A DNA stretch of 64,000 nucleotides from positions 62,001 to 126,000 of the forward strand of contig NZ_NEVJ01000001.1 in NCBI RefSeq assembly GCF_002261425.1. The letters run 5' to 3'. This document shows positions 42,075 to 51,000 of this stretch, in pieces. The position numbers were made by a program, and so were the translations under genes. Every line of letters starts with the position of its first letter. Position 1 is the stretch's first letter. Source of the DNA: Bordetella genomosp. 9 (GTDB lineage: Bacteria; Pseudomonadota; Gammaproteobacteria; Burkholderiales; Burkholderiaceae_B). Below the pieces are notes generated by a model. That model was not told the origin of the DNA. It did not search any database and saw nothing but the letters and a program-made list of their open reading frames with translations.

Positions 42075-43262
42075 TCAGGGCTTCATGCCGACCGGCACGA
42101 TGCGGTTGTCGATGAACTGCGCCCAGACGTAGTCGTTTTCCGACAGGGCGTCGTGCTGCGTGGGGCTGAAGGGATGGGAGTAGGTCTTGATCAGGCCTTG
42201 ATAGGTATCGATGGCGTAATAACCCTTGCGGATGGCGTCGCCGTCGGTGGAGCCGGCCTTGGCGATCGCCAGCGCGGTCAGGCGCATGCCGTCGTAGGCA
42301 TTGGCCACGCCCACCGCCGGCGTGATGTCGCCGGGCTGCTTGATGTCGGGATACTTGGCCTTCAGTTCCTTGACGACCTGGTCGCCGACCGGCGACAGCT
42401 TGCCGTAGAAGCTGTAGGTCTGCACGAAATGGACGTTGCTGGCATTGGGGCCGCCCAGTTCGGTGAAGCGGCCGCCCGCCACCCCCCAGTGCGAGACCAC
42501 CGGCACTTTCCAGCCCATGCGGTCCATGGACTTGACCACCTGCGCGGCTGGGCCGACGTTGGCGACCAGCACGATGGTGTCGGCGCCGGCGGCCTTCAGG
42601 CGCGTGAGCTGGGGCACGATGTCGACGTCGGTGGCCTCGAATTTCTCGCTGCTGGCCGGCTCCATGCCTTTTTCCTTGAGCGCCGCGACCAGGCCTTTCT
42701 GGTTCGATTCGCCCCAGGGGTTGTTGATCATGAGCAGGCCGAACTTCGTGGTCTTGAAGGTCTTCTGCGCGTAGGCCACCATGCCCTTGTCGACCAGTTC
42801 GTCGACCGCGGACACGCGGAACACGTAGTTGGGATCGGCGCCGTTGCGGGTGATGGCGGTGCCCGCCGCCCACGGGTTCATGAAGGGCACCTTGGCCTGG
42901 TTGGCCAGCGGGGCGATGGCCAGGGCCACGGGCGTATCGATACCGCCGAAGAACACGGCGACTTTCTCGCGATAGATCAATTCACGCGCCGCGGTGACGC
43001 CCTTGGCGGGATTGGATTCGTCGTCGCGCCGCACCAGCACCAGCTGGCGGCCGCCCAGCAGGCCGCCCTGCGCATTGATTTCGTCGATGGCGGTCTGCAG
43101 GCCGCGGGTGATGGCTTCGCCCGACAACGCGGACTGGCCCGACAGCGCGGCCACCAGGCCGATCTTGATGGGTTCGGCGGCGCGGGTGGCGGGCAGCCAT
43201 CCCAGGCCCAGCATGAGGGCGGCGGTGGCGGTGGTGAACGTACGGCGGGATGAGCGGATCAT
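42075..43262 (-). CDS. LivK-like periplasmic binding protein of the ABC transporter
   Basis: 395 residues from ATG 43262 with AGGGGA seven bases upstream; earlier in-frame Met codons are in the promoter region. Signal peptide MIRSSRRTFTTATAALMLGL ending ATRA-AEP, then the peripla_BP_6 start IKIGLVAALSGQSALSGEAI, and DDESNPAKGVTAARELIYRE. Receptor for a branched-chain amino acid, amide, urea-like or aromatic ligand. First gene of the transporter operon, divergent from the deacetylase gene. Confidence 0.94.
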   Translation of the reverse strand: MIRSSRRTFTTATAALMLGLGWLPATRAAEPIKIGLVAALSGQSALSGEAITRGLQTAIDEINAQGGLLGGRQLVLVRRDDESNPAKGVTAARELIYREKVAVFFGGIDTPVALAIAPLANQAKVPFMNPWAAGTAITRNGADPNYVFRVSAVDELVDKGMVAYAQKTFKTTKFGLLMINNPWGESNQKGLVAALKEKGMEPASSEKFEATDVDIVPQLTRLKAAGADTIVLVANVGPAAQVVKSMDRMGWKVPVVSHWGVAGGRFTELGGPNASNVHFVQTYSFYGKLSPVGDQVVKELKAKYPDIKQPGDITPAVGVANAYDGMRLTALAIAKAGSTDGDAIRKGYYAIDTYQGLIKTYSHPFSPTQHDALSENDYVWAQFIDNRIVPVGMKP

Positions 43263-43619
43263 GGTTTCCCCTGGGGCTGCGTTGGCACGTGGCGTGGCTG
43301 GCGTGTGCAGGATCAATGCAACATCCATGCCAACATTGCCGCGCTGTCGTCCCGGCGACACGTTCTAATTTTTGTTGGCGATCGCTATTAATTTTTGTCG
43401 GCAAAAAATCAGCGATTGGAGATAATGTCGCAGCGTGCCGCGACGGCCAGCGCCGCCGGTTTTTTACCGGGTTCGGACCAGCGCGGTGCGTCAATCCGGT
43501 GCGAAAAATGGCGCGTTTCGTGCATGGCGCACCGACGTGTCGCATTGTCCGGGGTATGGCGCACCCTCAGGCGTACGCGCACCCGTACCCGCATCGCCCG
43601 CAAGTTAAAGGTTCCTACG
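43263..43619. promoter_or_regulatory. Divergent control region with paired AT-rich repeats
   Basis: 357 bp without a gene. An unusually AT-rich patch holds the direct repeats TAATTTTTGTTGGC (43366-43379) and TAATTTTTGTCGGC (43389-43402), 23 bp apart, with the palindrome GCGATCGC (43378-43385) between. An inverse copy GCCAACA lies at 43329-43335. This looks like a regulator-binding cluster serving both the transporter operon and the deacetylase-GntR pair. AAAGG lies nine bases before the deacetylase ATG. The remaining sequence shows nothing recognisable. Confidence 0.5.
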
Positions 43620-44519
43620 ATGACGACGGCTTCCCGCTTCGAAAAACTGGCCACGCATGACCGCTTCGATTATTCGCCCATCCACCAGCGGGCGGACTAC
43701 GCCTGGCCGGACGGCGCGCGCCTGGCGGTGTACCTGGGTTTCAATATCGAACACTTCGCCTTCGGCGAAGGCCTGGGCGCCCGGCTGGGCGCCGCGCTGG
43801 CCGAGCCGGATGTCCTGAATTACTCGTGGCGCGAGTACGGCAACCGCGTGGGCGCCTGGCGCTGCCTGGAGCTGTTCGAGGAACTCGGCTTTCCCGCCGG
43901 CATCATCGCCAACACGTCCGTGTTCGATCATTGCGCGGGACTGATAGACGCCTGCGTGCGCCGCGGCGACGAGCTGATCGGCCACGGCCATACCAACTCG
44001 GACCACCAGGGCAAGCTGCCGGAGGACGAAGAACGCGCGTTGCTGGCGCATTGCCGCGATCGCATCGCCGCGCTGGGCGGCCGCGCGGACGGCTGGCTGT
44101 CGCCATGGATCGCGGAATCGCGCGTCACCACCGATCTGCTGGCGGAAACGGGCTACCGCTATACCCTGAACTGGGCGCACGACGACCAGCCCGTGCGCAT
44201 GCGCACGCGCGGCGGCCAACCGTTCTGGTCCATCCCGTATCCGCAGGAATTGAACGACATCCCGATGATCATCGCGCGGCAGATGGATGCCAAGGACTTC
44301 GCCCAGATCATCATCGACAATTTCGACGAGATGCGGCGACAGTCGCGCCGGCAGCCGCTGGTCATGGGCATCGCGCTGCATCCCTATCTGGTGGGCCAGC
44401 CCTATCGGCTGCTGCATCTGCGCAGGGCGCTGGCGCACATCGCCCGCGCGCGCGACGATGGCGATATCTGGATCACGACGCCGGGCGCTATCTGCCGCCA
44501 CGTCGATGCGCTCCCATGA
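43620..44519 (+). CDS. Polysaccharide-deacetylase family hydrolase (PuuE allantoinase-like)
   Basis: 299 residues from ATG 43620 (AAAGG upstream). NodB-homology fold but of the cytoplasmic, amide-hydrolase type: AVYLGFNIEHFAFGEG, DVLNYSWREYGNRVGAWR, DELIGHGHTNSDHQGKLP (metal-binding His pair) and LSPWIAESRVTTDLLAETGY. Relatives include the PuuE allantoinase and many uncharacterised catabolic hydrolases. No signal peptide. Overlaps the GntR gene by an ATGA. Its context beside an amino-acid/amide ABC transporter supports hydrolysis of a small C-N bond rather than of a polysaccharide. Confidence 0.88.
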   Translation: MTTASRFEKLATHDRFDYSPIHQRADYAWPDGARLAVYLGFNIEHFAFGEGLGARLGAALAEPDVLNYSWREYGNRVGAWRCLELFEELGFPAGIIANTSVFDHCAGLIDACVRRGDELIGHGHTNSDHQGKLPEDEERALLAHCRDRIAALGGRADGWLSPWIAESRVTTDLLAETGYRYTLNWAHDDQPVRMRTRGGQPFWSIPYPQELNDIPMIIARQMDAKDFAQIIIDNFDEMRRQSRRQPLVMGIALHPYLVGQPYRLLHLRRALAHIARARDDGDIWITTPGAICRHVDALP

Positions 44520-45295
44520 CCACCGCGACCAAGAAATCCTCCGCGACTACCCGCCCCAGGGGCCGGCCGAAAGTCCGGCCCGAACGCCTGGTCGCCGCGA
44601 AATCCGCCGCCAGGCGGGCGGCCGCTGGCGGCGATGGCGAAGAACGCATCTACCAGGCCGTGCTGCAAAGCGTGCTGGGGCAGCGACTGAAACCCGGCAC
44701 CAAGCTGCCGGAAGCCGCGTTGTGCGAGCTGTTCGGCGTGGGACGTTCGCTGGTGCAGCGGGTGCTGCAGCGGCTGGCGCGGGATCACGTCGTCGAACTG
44801 CGGCCCAACCGCGGCGCGGTGGTGGCCCTGCCCACGCCGGAAGAAGTGGGCAAGCTGTTCGAAGCCCGGCGCGCCCTGGAGGCGGCCATCGTCCCGCTGG
44901 TCGCCCGCCATGCCACGCGCGCCGACTACGCGATGCTGCGGCGCCATCTGCGGCAGGAACACCAGGCCCTGCACCGCAGCGGCCAGGCGCAGTGGGCGCT
45001 GCTGGCCAGCGCCTTCCATACCAAGCTGGCCGAGCTGTCGCGCAACCCCTTGCTGCAACGCTATCTGCTGGAAACGGTATCGCGCTGCGCGCTGGTGGTG
45101 GCCGTGTACCAGCCGCCCGGCAACGCCACCTGCGAGCACGACGAGCACGAGCACGTGGTGAACCTGATCGAAGCCGGCGAAGTCGCCGCGGCGGTGCGCG
45201 CGATGGACCAGCATCTACGCGACCTGGAAGCGCACATCAACATCGTGCAGGAAACCGGGTCCAGCAGCCTGGCCGACATGCTCGGGCTGGGCTGA
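44516..45295 (+). CDS. GntR-family transcriptional regulator (FCD subgroup)
   Basis: 259 residues from ATG 44516, overlapping the deacetylase stop. A basic, disordered N-terminus with RGRPKVRPERL (AT-hook-like RGRPK) precedes the winged helix (KLPEAALCELFGVGRSLVQR, then VLQRLARDHVVEL). The FCD ligand domain has EARRALEAAIVPLVARHA and AFHTKLAELSRNPLLQRYL. Co-transcribed with the deacetylase and probably autoregulating through the AT-rich repeats at 43366-43402, which the AT-hook-like segment might help recognise (inference). Confidence 0.9.
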   Translation: MTTATKKSSATTRPRGRPKVRPERLVAAKSAARRAAAGGDGEERIYQAVLQSVLGQRLKPGTKLPEAALCELFGVGRSLVQRVLQRLARDHVVELRPNRGAVVALPTPEEVGKLFEARRALEAAIVPLVARHATRADYAMLRRHLRQEHQALHRSGQAQWALLASAFHTKLAELSRNPLLQRYLLETVSRCALVVAVYQPPGNATCEHDEHEHVVNLIEAGEVAAAVRAMDQHLRDLEAHINIVQETGSSSLADMLGLG

Positions 45296-45304
45296 CGCGG
45301 CGCG

Positions 45305-46099
45305 CTAGAAGCGGATGCGCACGCCCGCGAGCAGGGCGCGGTCCGAACGGCTGTCGCCGTCCGCCTGCGCGTAGCGTGCCGTGTCGCCGAACTTGCGGCC
45401 GAACGATACGCCGATGTAGGGCGCGACCTCGCGGGTGATCTCGTAGCGCAGGCGCAGCGATAGCGTGGCGTCCGACAGGCCGCTGCCGATATCGCGGCGG
45501 GCGTCGTTCCTGCCGTAGGCGTTGGCTTCCAGTTCCGGCGTCAGGATCAGGCGCTGGGTCAGCAGCAGGTCGTACTGCGCCTTCAGCGCCAAGGCGGTCC
45601 GCCCGCTGGCGCCGACGTAGGCGGTCAATTCCGTTTCGATGCCATAGGGGGCGGTGCCTTCCACGCCGACACCCATCCAGGTGCGCGCCGGGCCGCCGCC
45701 GAAATCGCGCCGCGCGCCCAGCTGCAGGTCCCAGAAGGGCGATACGGCGTGGCTCCAGTAGGCTTCGGCCCGGCCCGCGGTGTCGCCGCCTTCGTGTTCG
45801 CCTTCGCTTTTCAGCCAGAGTTTGTCCCGGTCGGTGCCGGCCCAGAATTCGCCGTCCCAGCGCAGGCCGTTGCGGGCGTCGCGGTCGTGCGCGAACTCCA
45901 GCTTTTCCAGGTCGAGATGCGTGGTGATCGCGTCGTCCATCATGTGCGGGCCGATGCCGTAGGACGTGTACGTCGCGTCCGTCGCGCCGTCGCCGGACGG
46001 CAGCGAGCCGACCGGCGGCGCGGCCGGCGCGGAATACGCGGAATGCGCGGCGGCCATGCAGGCCAGCGCCAGCGCGAGGGTAGCGATGCGCGCGCTCAT
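45305..46099 (-). CDS. copB: Copper resistance protein B, outer-membrane beta barrel
   Basis: 264 residues: signal peptide (MSARIATLALALACMAAAHS), then the CopB barrel with LDLEKLEFAHDRDARNGLRW, DGEFWAGTDRDKLWLKSEGE, EAYWSHAVSPFWDLQLGARRD and terminal RALLAGVRIRF ending in Phe as outer-membrane proteins do. Sits behind copA (ATGA overlap at 46096-46099). The Met/His-rich N-terminal segment of longer CopB proteins is largely missing; only HMMDDA-type residues remain. Role: sequesters or exports copper at the outer membrane. Confidence 0.95.
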   Translation of the reverse strand: MSARIATLALALACMAAAHSAYSAPAAPPVGSLPSGDGATDATYTSYGIGPHMMDDAITTHLDLEKLEFAHDRDARNGLRWDGEFWAGTDRDKLWLKSEGEHEGGDTAGRAEAYWSHAVSPFWDLQLGARRDFGGGPARTWMGVGVEGTAPYGIETELTAYVGASGRTALALKAQYDLLLTQRLILTPELEANAYGRNDARRDIGSGLSDATLSLRLRYEITREVAPYIGVSFGRKFGDTARYAQADGDSRSDRALLAGVRIRF

Positions 46100-47898
46100 G
46101 CGACCACCACCGCGCGGAACATCCCGGCTTCCATGTGGTAAAGCAGATGGCAGTGATAGGCCCAGTTGCCGCGCGCATCCGCGCTGACGCGGTAGGTAAT
46201 CCGCTGGGCCGGATTCAGGCTGATCGTGTGCTTGCGCACCTGGAACGCGCCGTCCGGGGATTCCAGGTCGCTCCACAGTCCGTGCAGGTGGATGGGATGC
46301 GTCATCATGGTGTCGTTGACGAGGACGAAGCGCACCCGCTCGCCGTGTTGCAGCACGATGGGACGGGCATTGGTGAATGCGACACCGTTGAAGGACCACA
46401 TGTAGCGGTCCATATTGCCGGTCAGATGCAGTTCGATTTCGCGTGTCGGCGGGACGTCGCCGCCCTGGGCGGCGATCGACCGCAGGTTCGCGTAGGTCAG
46501 CACCACGCGGCCGTTGTCGCGCAGGCCCGGTCCGGGGTCGTCGAGCCGCGTGGAGACCATGTCCGGCAGCATGCTGTTGGACACGCCTTGCTCGGTCGGG
46601 TAGGGGTGATGCGCCTCGACCATGCCTCCCATCGCGGCGCCGTGTCCCGCATGCTCGTCGTCCGACATGTCCATCTCGCCTTCGGACATATCCATCCCGC
46701 CTTCGGACATGTCCATCCCCGCCATATCGCCGCCACCGGCGGCCGGCTGCATGCCCGCCATGTCATGCCGCATCCCCATGTCCATCATGGTCAGGGGCTG
46801 CACCGGATCGACCGGGGGGACGTCGGCCTGCATGCCGGCGCGGGGCGCGAGCGTGGCGCGCGCATAGCCGGAGCGATCCATGGACTGCGCGAACACCGTG
46901 TAGGCGCGATCCTCGCGCGGTTCGACGATGACGTCGTAGGTCTCCGCCACGCCGATGCGGAATTCGTCCACCGTCACCGGCTGGACCGGCTGGCCGTCGG
47001 CGCCGACCACCGTCAGCTTCAGCCCCGGAATGCGCACGTCGAAATAGGTCATCGCCGACCCGTTGATGATGCGCAGCCGCACGCGTTCGCCGGGCTGGAA
47101 CAGCGCGGTCCAGTTGCCCGACGGCGTCGTGCCGTTCACCAGGTAGGTGTAGGTCGCCCCGGACACGTCCGCCAGGTCGGTCGAACGCATGCGCATGCGC
47201 TGCCACATCAACTGGTCCGCCAGCGCGGGCCCCCAACCCTGGTCTTGCGCCTGCCGCGCCAGCGACTGCAGCGTCGGCTGGTTGCCGTTGTAGTAATCCG
47301 GCATGGACTTCAGCTTGTGGAAGATCCGCATCGGATCCTCGTCCGTCCAGTCGGACAGCAGCACCGTGTAGTCGCGATCGGCATGGACGGGGTCCGGCTC
47401 GGCCGGGTCGATGACCAGCGCGCCGTACAGGCCGGTCTGCTCCTGGAAGCCGGAATGGCTGTGATACCAGTAGGTGCCGCTCTGCCGCACCGGAAACCGG
47501 TAGGTGAACGTCGCGCCCGGTGCGATGCCGGCGAAGCTGAGTCCGGGCACCCCGTCCATGGCGGACGGCAGCAGGATGCCATGCCAGTGGATGGAGGTGG
47601 CCACGCGCAGGCGGTTGCGTACGTGCAGGGTGACGGTGTCGCCTTCGCGCCAGCGCAGGACGGGGCCGGGCAGCAGGCCGTTGACCGTGGTGGCCAGGCG
47701 TGCCGCGCCCGTGTAGTTCACCGCCGTTTCGGCGATGTCCAGTGCGAACTCCGTGCCGGCCAGCACGGTCGCGCCGTCTGCCTGGGCGCTGCCCGTCGCG
47801 GCGCGCGCCGGCTGCCAGCCGGCGGCCGACGCGACGATTCCCCCTGCCGCCAGGCCGGTGACGAAGCGTCGCCGGCCGCGGGATACAGCCTCGGTCAT
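46096..47898 (-). CDS. copA: Copper resistance protein A, Tat-exported multicopper oxidase
   Basis: 600 residues from ATG 47898; an ATG six bases earlier has the GAGAGG site touching it, whereas 47898 has it at proper spacing. Tat signal SRGRRRFVTGLAAGG. Copper-site motifs: SIHWHGILLPSAMDG, TYWYHSHSGFQEQ, THPIHLHGLW and WAYHCHLLYHMEAGM (type 1, 2 and 3 coppers). A Met-rich stretch around residues 365-420 (GMDMSEGGMDMSEGEMDMSD) is the Cu(I)-binding insert of the CopA/PcoA family. Oxidises Cu(I) in the periplasm. Expressed from the MerR-type promoter at 47935-47965, with copB downstream. Confidence 0.97.
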   Translation of the reverse strand: MTEAVSRGRRRFVTGLAAGGIVASAAGWQPARAATGSAQADGATVLAGTEFALDIAETAVNYTGAARLATTVNGLLPGPVLRWREGDTVTLHVRNRLRVATSIHWHGILLPSAMDGVPGLSFAGIAPGATFTYRFPVRQSGTYWYHSHSGFQEQTGLYGALVIDPAEPDPVHADRDYTVLLSDWTDEDPMRIFHKLKSMPDYYNGNQPTLQSLARQAQDQGWGPALADQLMWQRMRMRSTDLADVSGATYTYLVNGTTPSGNWTALFQPGERVRLRIINGSAMTYFDVRIPGLKLTVVGADGQPVQPVTVDEFRIGVAETYDVIVEPREDRAYTVFAQSMDRSGYARATLAPRAGMQADVPPVDPVQPLTMMDMGMRHDMAGMQPAAGGGDMAGMDMSEGGMDMSEGEMDMSDDEHAGHGAAMGGMVEAHHPYPTEQGVSNSMLPDMVSTRLDDPGPGLRDNGRVVLTYANLRSIAAQGGDVPPTREIELHLTGNMDRYMWSFNGVAFTNARPIVLQHGERVRFVLVNDTMMTHPIHLHGLWSDLESPDGAFQVRKHTISLNPAQRITYRVSADARGNWAYHCHLLYHMEAGMFRAVVVA

Positions 47899-47934
47899 GT
47901 TCATCCTCTCGCCCGTCGATGGCGAAACCGCGTC

Positions 47935-47965
47935 ACCATAGAACATTCCCACGTTGGAAGGTCAA
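47935..47965 (-). promoter_or_regulatory. CueR/MerR-type metal-responsive promoter of copAB
   Basis: On the minus strand TTGACC (47965-47960) and TATGGT (47940-47935) are separated by 19 bp, the over-long spacer used by MerR-family activators. The spacer region contains the dyad ACCTTCC...GGAATGT (6 of 7 symmetric), close to the known CueR box ACCTTCC-N-GGAAGGT. The start codon lies 37 bp downstream of the -10. Confidence 0.82.
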
Positions 47966-47972
47966 TACCTTG

Positions 47973-48011
47973 CCTCGATACCCGGCCTCGATACCCGGCC
48001 TCGATACCCGG
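47973..48011. repeat. 13-bp tandem repeat, three copies
   Basis: CCTCGATACCCGG is repeated exactly at 47973-47985, 47986-47998 and 47999-48011, just upstream of the copA promoter and about 80 bp before recC. It is not inside an accepted gene. Function unknown; possibly a slippage-prone spacer or a repeated protein site. Confidence 0.85.
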
Positions 48012-48093
48012 CCGGCGCGCCGCGCCCGGGACGGCTCCGTCCCGGGCCGTTCCGAGTTATCGTTCCGGGTTGATCGATATAGCGAAGCTTCCG

Positions 48094-51000
48094 GTGCCTT
48101 CAGCGTCTTTCCCACCCCTGCCGCCCGGCCTGATCGTCATCCACAGCAATTTGTCCGAATCGCTGCGCGACGTGCTGGTCGGATGGATGCGCACCCACCC
48201 GCTGGGCCCGCTGGAACGCGAGGTGGTGCTGGTGCAAAGCAGCGGCATCGCGCAATGGCTGAAACTGGCGCTGGCCGCCGACCCGCGCGATGGCGCGGGG
48301 GGCGGCGCCGGCATCGCCGCGGCGTTCGAATTCCTGCTGCCGTCGCGCTTCCTGTGGCGCGCTTATCGCGCCGTGCTGGGCGCGGCGGCGGTGCCCGAGG
48401 AATCGCCGTTCGACAAGCCGCGCCTGATGTGGCGCCTGCTGCGCCTGCTGCCGGAAGTGATGGACCAGCCGGTGTACGCGCCGCTGCGCCGTTTCCTGCG
48501 CGACGACGCGGATTGCCGCAAGCGCTATCAGCTGGCCGAACGCCTGGCGGACGTATTCGACCAGTACCAGGTCTACCGGGCCGACTGGCTGGCGGCATGG
48601 GCGGCGGGCCACGACACCCTGCCGCGCGACGGCGTGGCGGATCCGGCGCTGGCCGGCGCAGCGTTGCCGCCGTCGCAGCGCTGGCAGGCGGCGCTGTGGC
48701 GCGCGGTGCTGGACGACGTCAAGGCCATGGACGCGCCCATCGGCGTAGCGCCTTCCTCGGATGGCCGCGCCGCCGTGCATGGCGCTTTCCTGCGCCGCGC
48801 CGCCGCCCTGCCCGACGACGCGGCCCTGCCGGGCCTGCCCCGGCGCCTGATCGTGTTCGGTATTTCGACCCTGCCGCGCCAGTCGCTGGAAGTGCTGGCC
48901 GTGCTGTCGCGCTGGACGCAGGTGCTGATGTGCGTGAACAACCCCTGCGAGCACTACTGGGCCGACATCATCGAAGGCAAGGATCTGCTGCGCGCGGCCC
49001 AGGCGCGCCAGCAGCGCCGTCCCGGCCTGCCCGCGCGCATGGGCGAAGACGAACTGCATCTGCACGCGCATCCGCTGCTGGCGGCCTGGGGCAAGCAGGG
49101 GCGCGACTTCATCGGCTTGCTGGACGAGCACGACAGCGCCGACGCGCGCGCCCGCATCAGCGCGGCGCTGGGCGGGTCGGCGCAGCGCCTGGACCTGTTC
49201 GAGTCCGCCGGCGACGACACGCTGTTGCGGCAGCTGCAGGACGACATCCGCGACCTGCGGCCCCTGCGCGAAACGCGCGAGCGCTGGCCGGCGGTGGATC
49301 CGCGGCGCGATGCATCGATCCGTTTCCATGTCGCCCACAGCCGCCAGCGCGAAGTCGAGATCCTGCATGACCAGCTGCTGGCGGCGTTCGACCAGGACAC
49401 GACCCTGCGGCCGCGCGACGTCATCGTCATGGTGCCGGATATCGAGGCCTACGCGCCGCATATCCAGGCGGTGTTCGGCCTGCACGACCGCGACGACCCG
49501 CGCGCCATTCCCTATACCATCGCCGATCGCGTGAAACGGCACGCCGATCCCTTGCTGCACGCGTTGGAGCAGCTGCTGCAATTGCCGCATGCGCGGTTCT
49601 CGGTCAGCGACTTCATGGACCTGCTGGAAGTGCCCGCCGTGCGCGACCGCTTCCAGATCGCCGAGGACCAGCTGCCGCTGCTGCATGCGTGGATACGCGG
49701 CGCCAATATCCGCTGGGGCCTGCACGATGCGCAGCGCCAGGCGCTCGGGCTGCCTTCCAGCGGCACGGCGGCGGCGCAGAACAGCTGGCTGTTCGGACTG
49801 CGCCGCATGCTGCTGGGCTATGCGGTCGGCGCGCGCGCCGACGAGTGGCGCGGCATCGAACCCTACGACGACATCGGCGGCCTGGACGCGGCGCTGCTCG
49901 GGCCCTTGACCGCCCTGGTGGACAGCCTGGAGCAGACCTGGCTGCAACTGGCGGAACCGGCGCCGCCGCAAGTGTGGGGCGAGCGGCTGGCCGCGCTGCT
50001 CGAACGCTTCTTCCATCCGGACGAAGGCATGGACGCCTACACGCTGCAGCAGCTGAACGCGGCCCTGCGCGGGTGGCTGGACATCTGCGCGGAAGGCCGC
50101 GTCACCGAGACCCTGCCGTTGTCGGTGGTCGCGGAGCATTGGCTGTCGCGGCTGGACGAAGGCGGCTTGTCGCAGCGCTTCTTCGGCGGCGCGGTGACGT
50201 TCGCGACGCTGATGCCGATGCGGGCGATTCCCTTTCGCATCGTCTGTCTGCTTGGCATGAACGATGGCGAGTATCCGCGCATCCGCATGCCCATGGATTT
50301 CGACCTGATGGCCTACGACTATCGTCCCGGCGACCGTTCGCGGCGCGAGGACGACCGCTACCTGTTCCTGGAAGCGCTGCTGTCGGCGCGCGATCGGCTG
50401 CTGGTGTCCTGGGTGGGCCGCAGCGTGCGTGACAACACGCCGCGGCCGCCTTCGGTATTGGTGGGGCAGCTGCGCGATCATCTGGCGACAGGCTGGCGGC
50501 TGGCGGACGACTCGGCGGGCGGCGCCGATGCGACGTCGCGCGCCGCAGCAGCCGAGCACGCTGCGACTGTCGCGTCCCTTGCGAGCGCCGCGCCCGCCGA
50601 GCCTGATGAAGCGCTGCTGGCCGCCCTGACCACGGAACATCGCCTGCAGCCCTTCAGCCCTGCTTATTTCGCCGCGCCGGCGGCCGGCGATCTGTTCACG
50701 TACGCCCGCGAGTGGCGCGACCCCGCCGGCAATCGCGTGGACACGCGGCAGCCCCTGCCTCCCCTGTCGCGCGAAGAACCGCTGACGCTGCGCGAGCTGG
50801 CGGATTTCGTGCGCGCGCCGGTGGACGCGTTCTTCAAGCAGCGCCTGCAGGTCAGCTTCGCGCTGCAGGACGCGGCGACCGAAGACGTCGAACCCTTCGT
50901 TCCCGATGCGCTGGAGCAATGGCAGCTCCAGGACGCCCTGATACGCGCGCAATGCCGCGCGCTGGAAGCCGGAGAGGACTACGTGGCCAGCCGCGAAGCC

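Noticed and set aside
43620..44519. Annotating the NodB-fold protein as chitin or peptidoglycan deacetylase
   Set aside because: No signal peptide or wall-binding domain, and the sequence style and neighbours fit the cytoplasmic PuuE-like amidohydrolases.
46135..48093. Upstream extension of the recC frame by about 650 codons, antisense to copA
   Set aside because: RecC homology begins near GLIVIHSN; the extension is antisense to copA and crosses its promoter and the 13-bp repeats.
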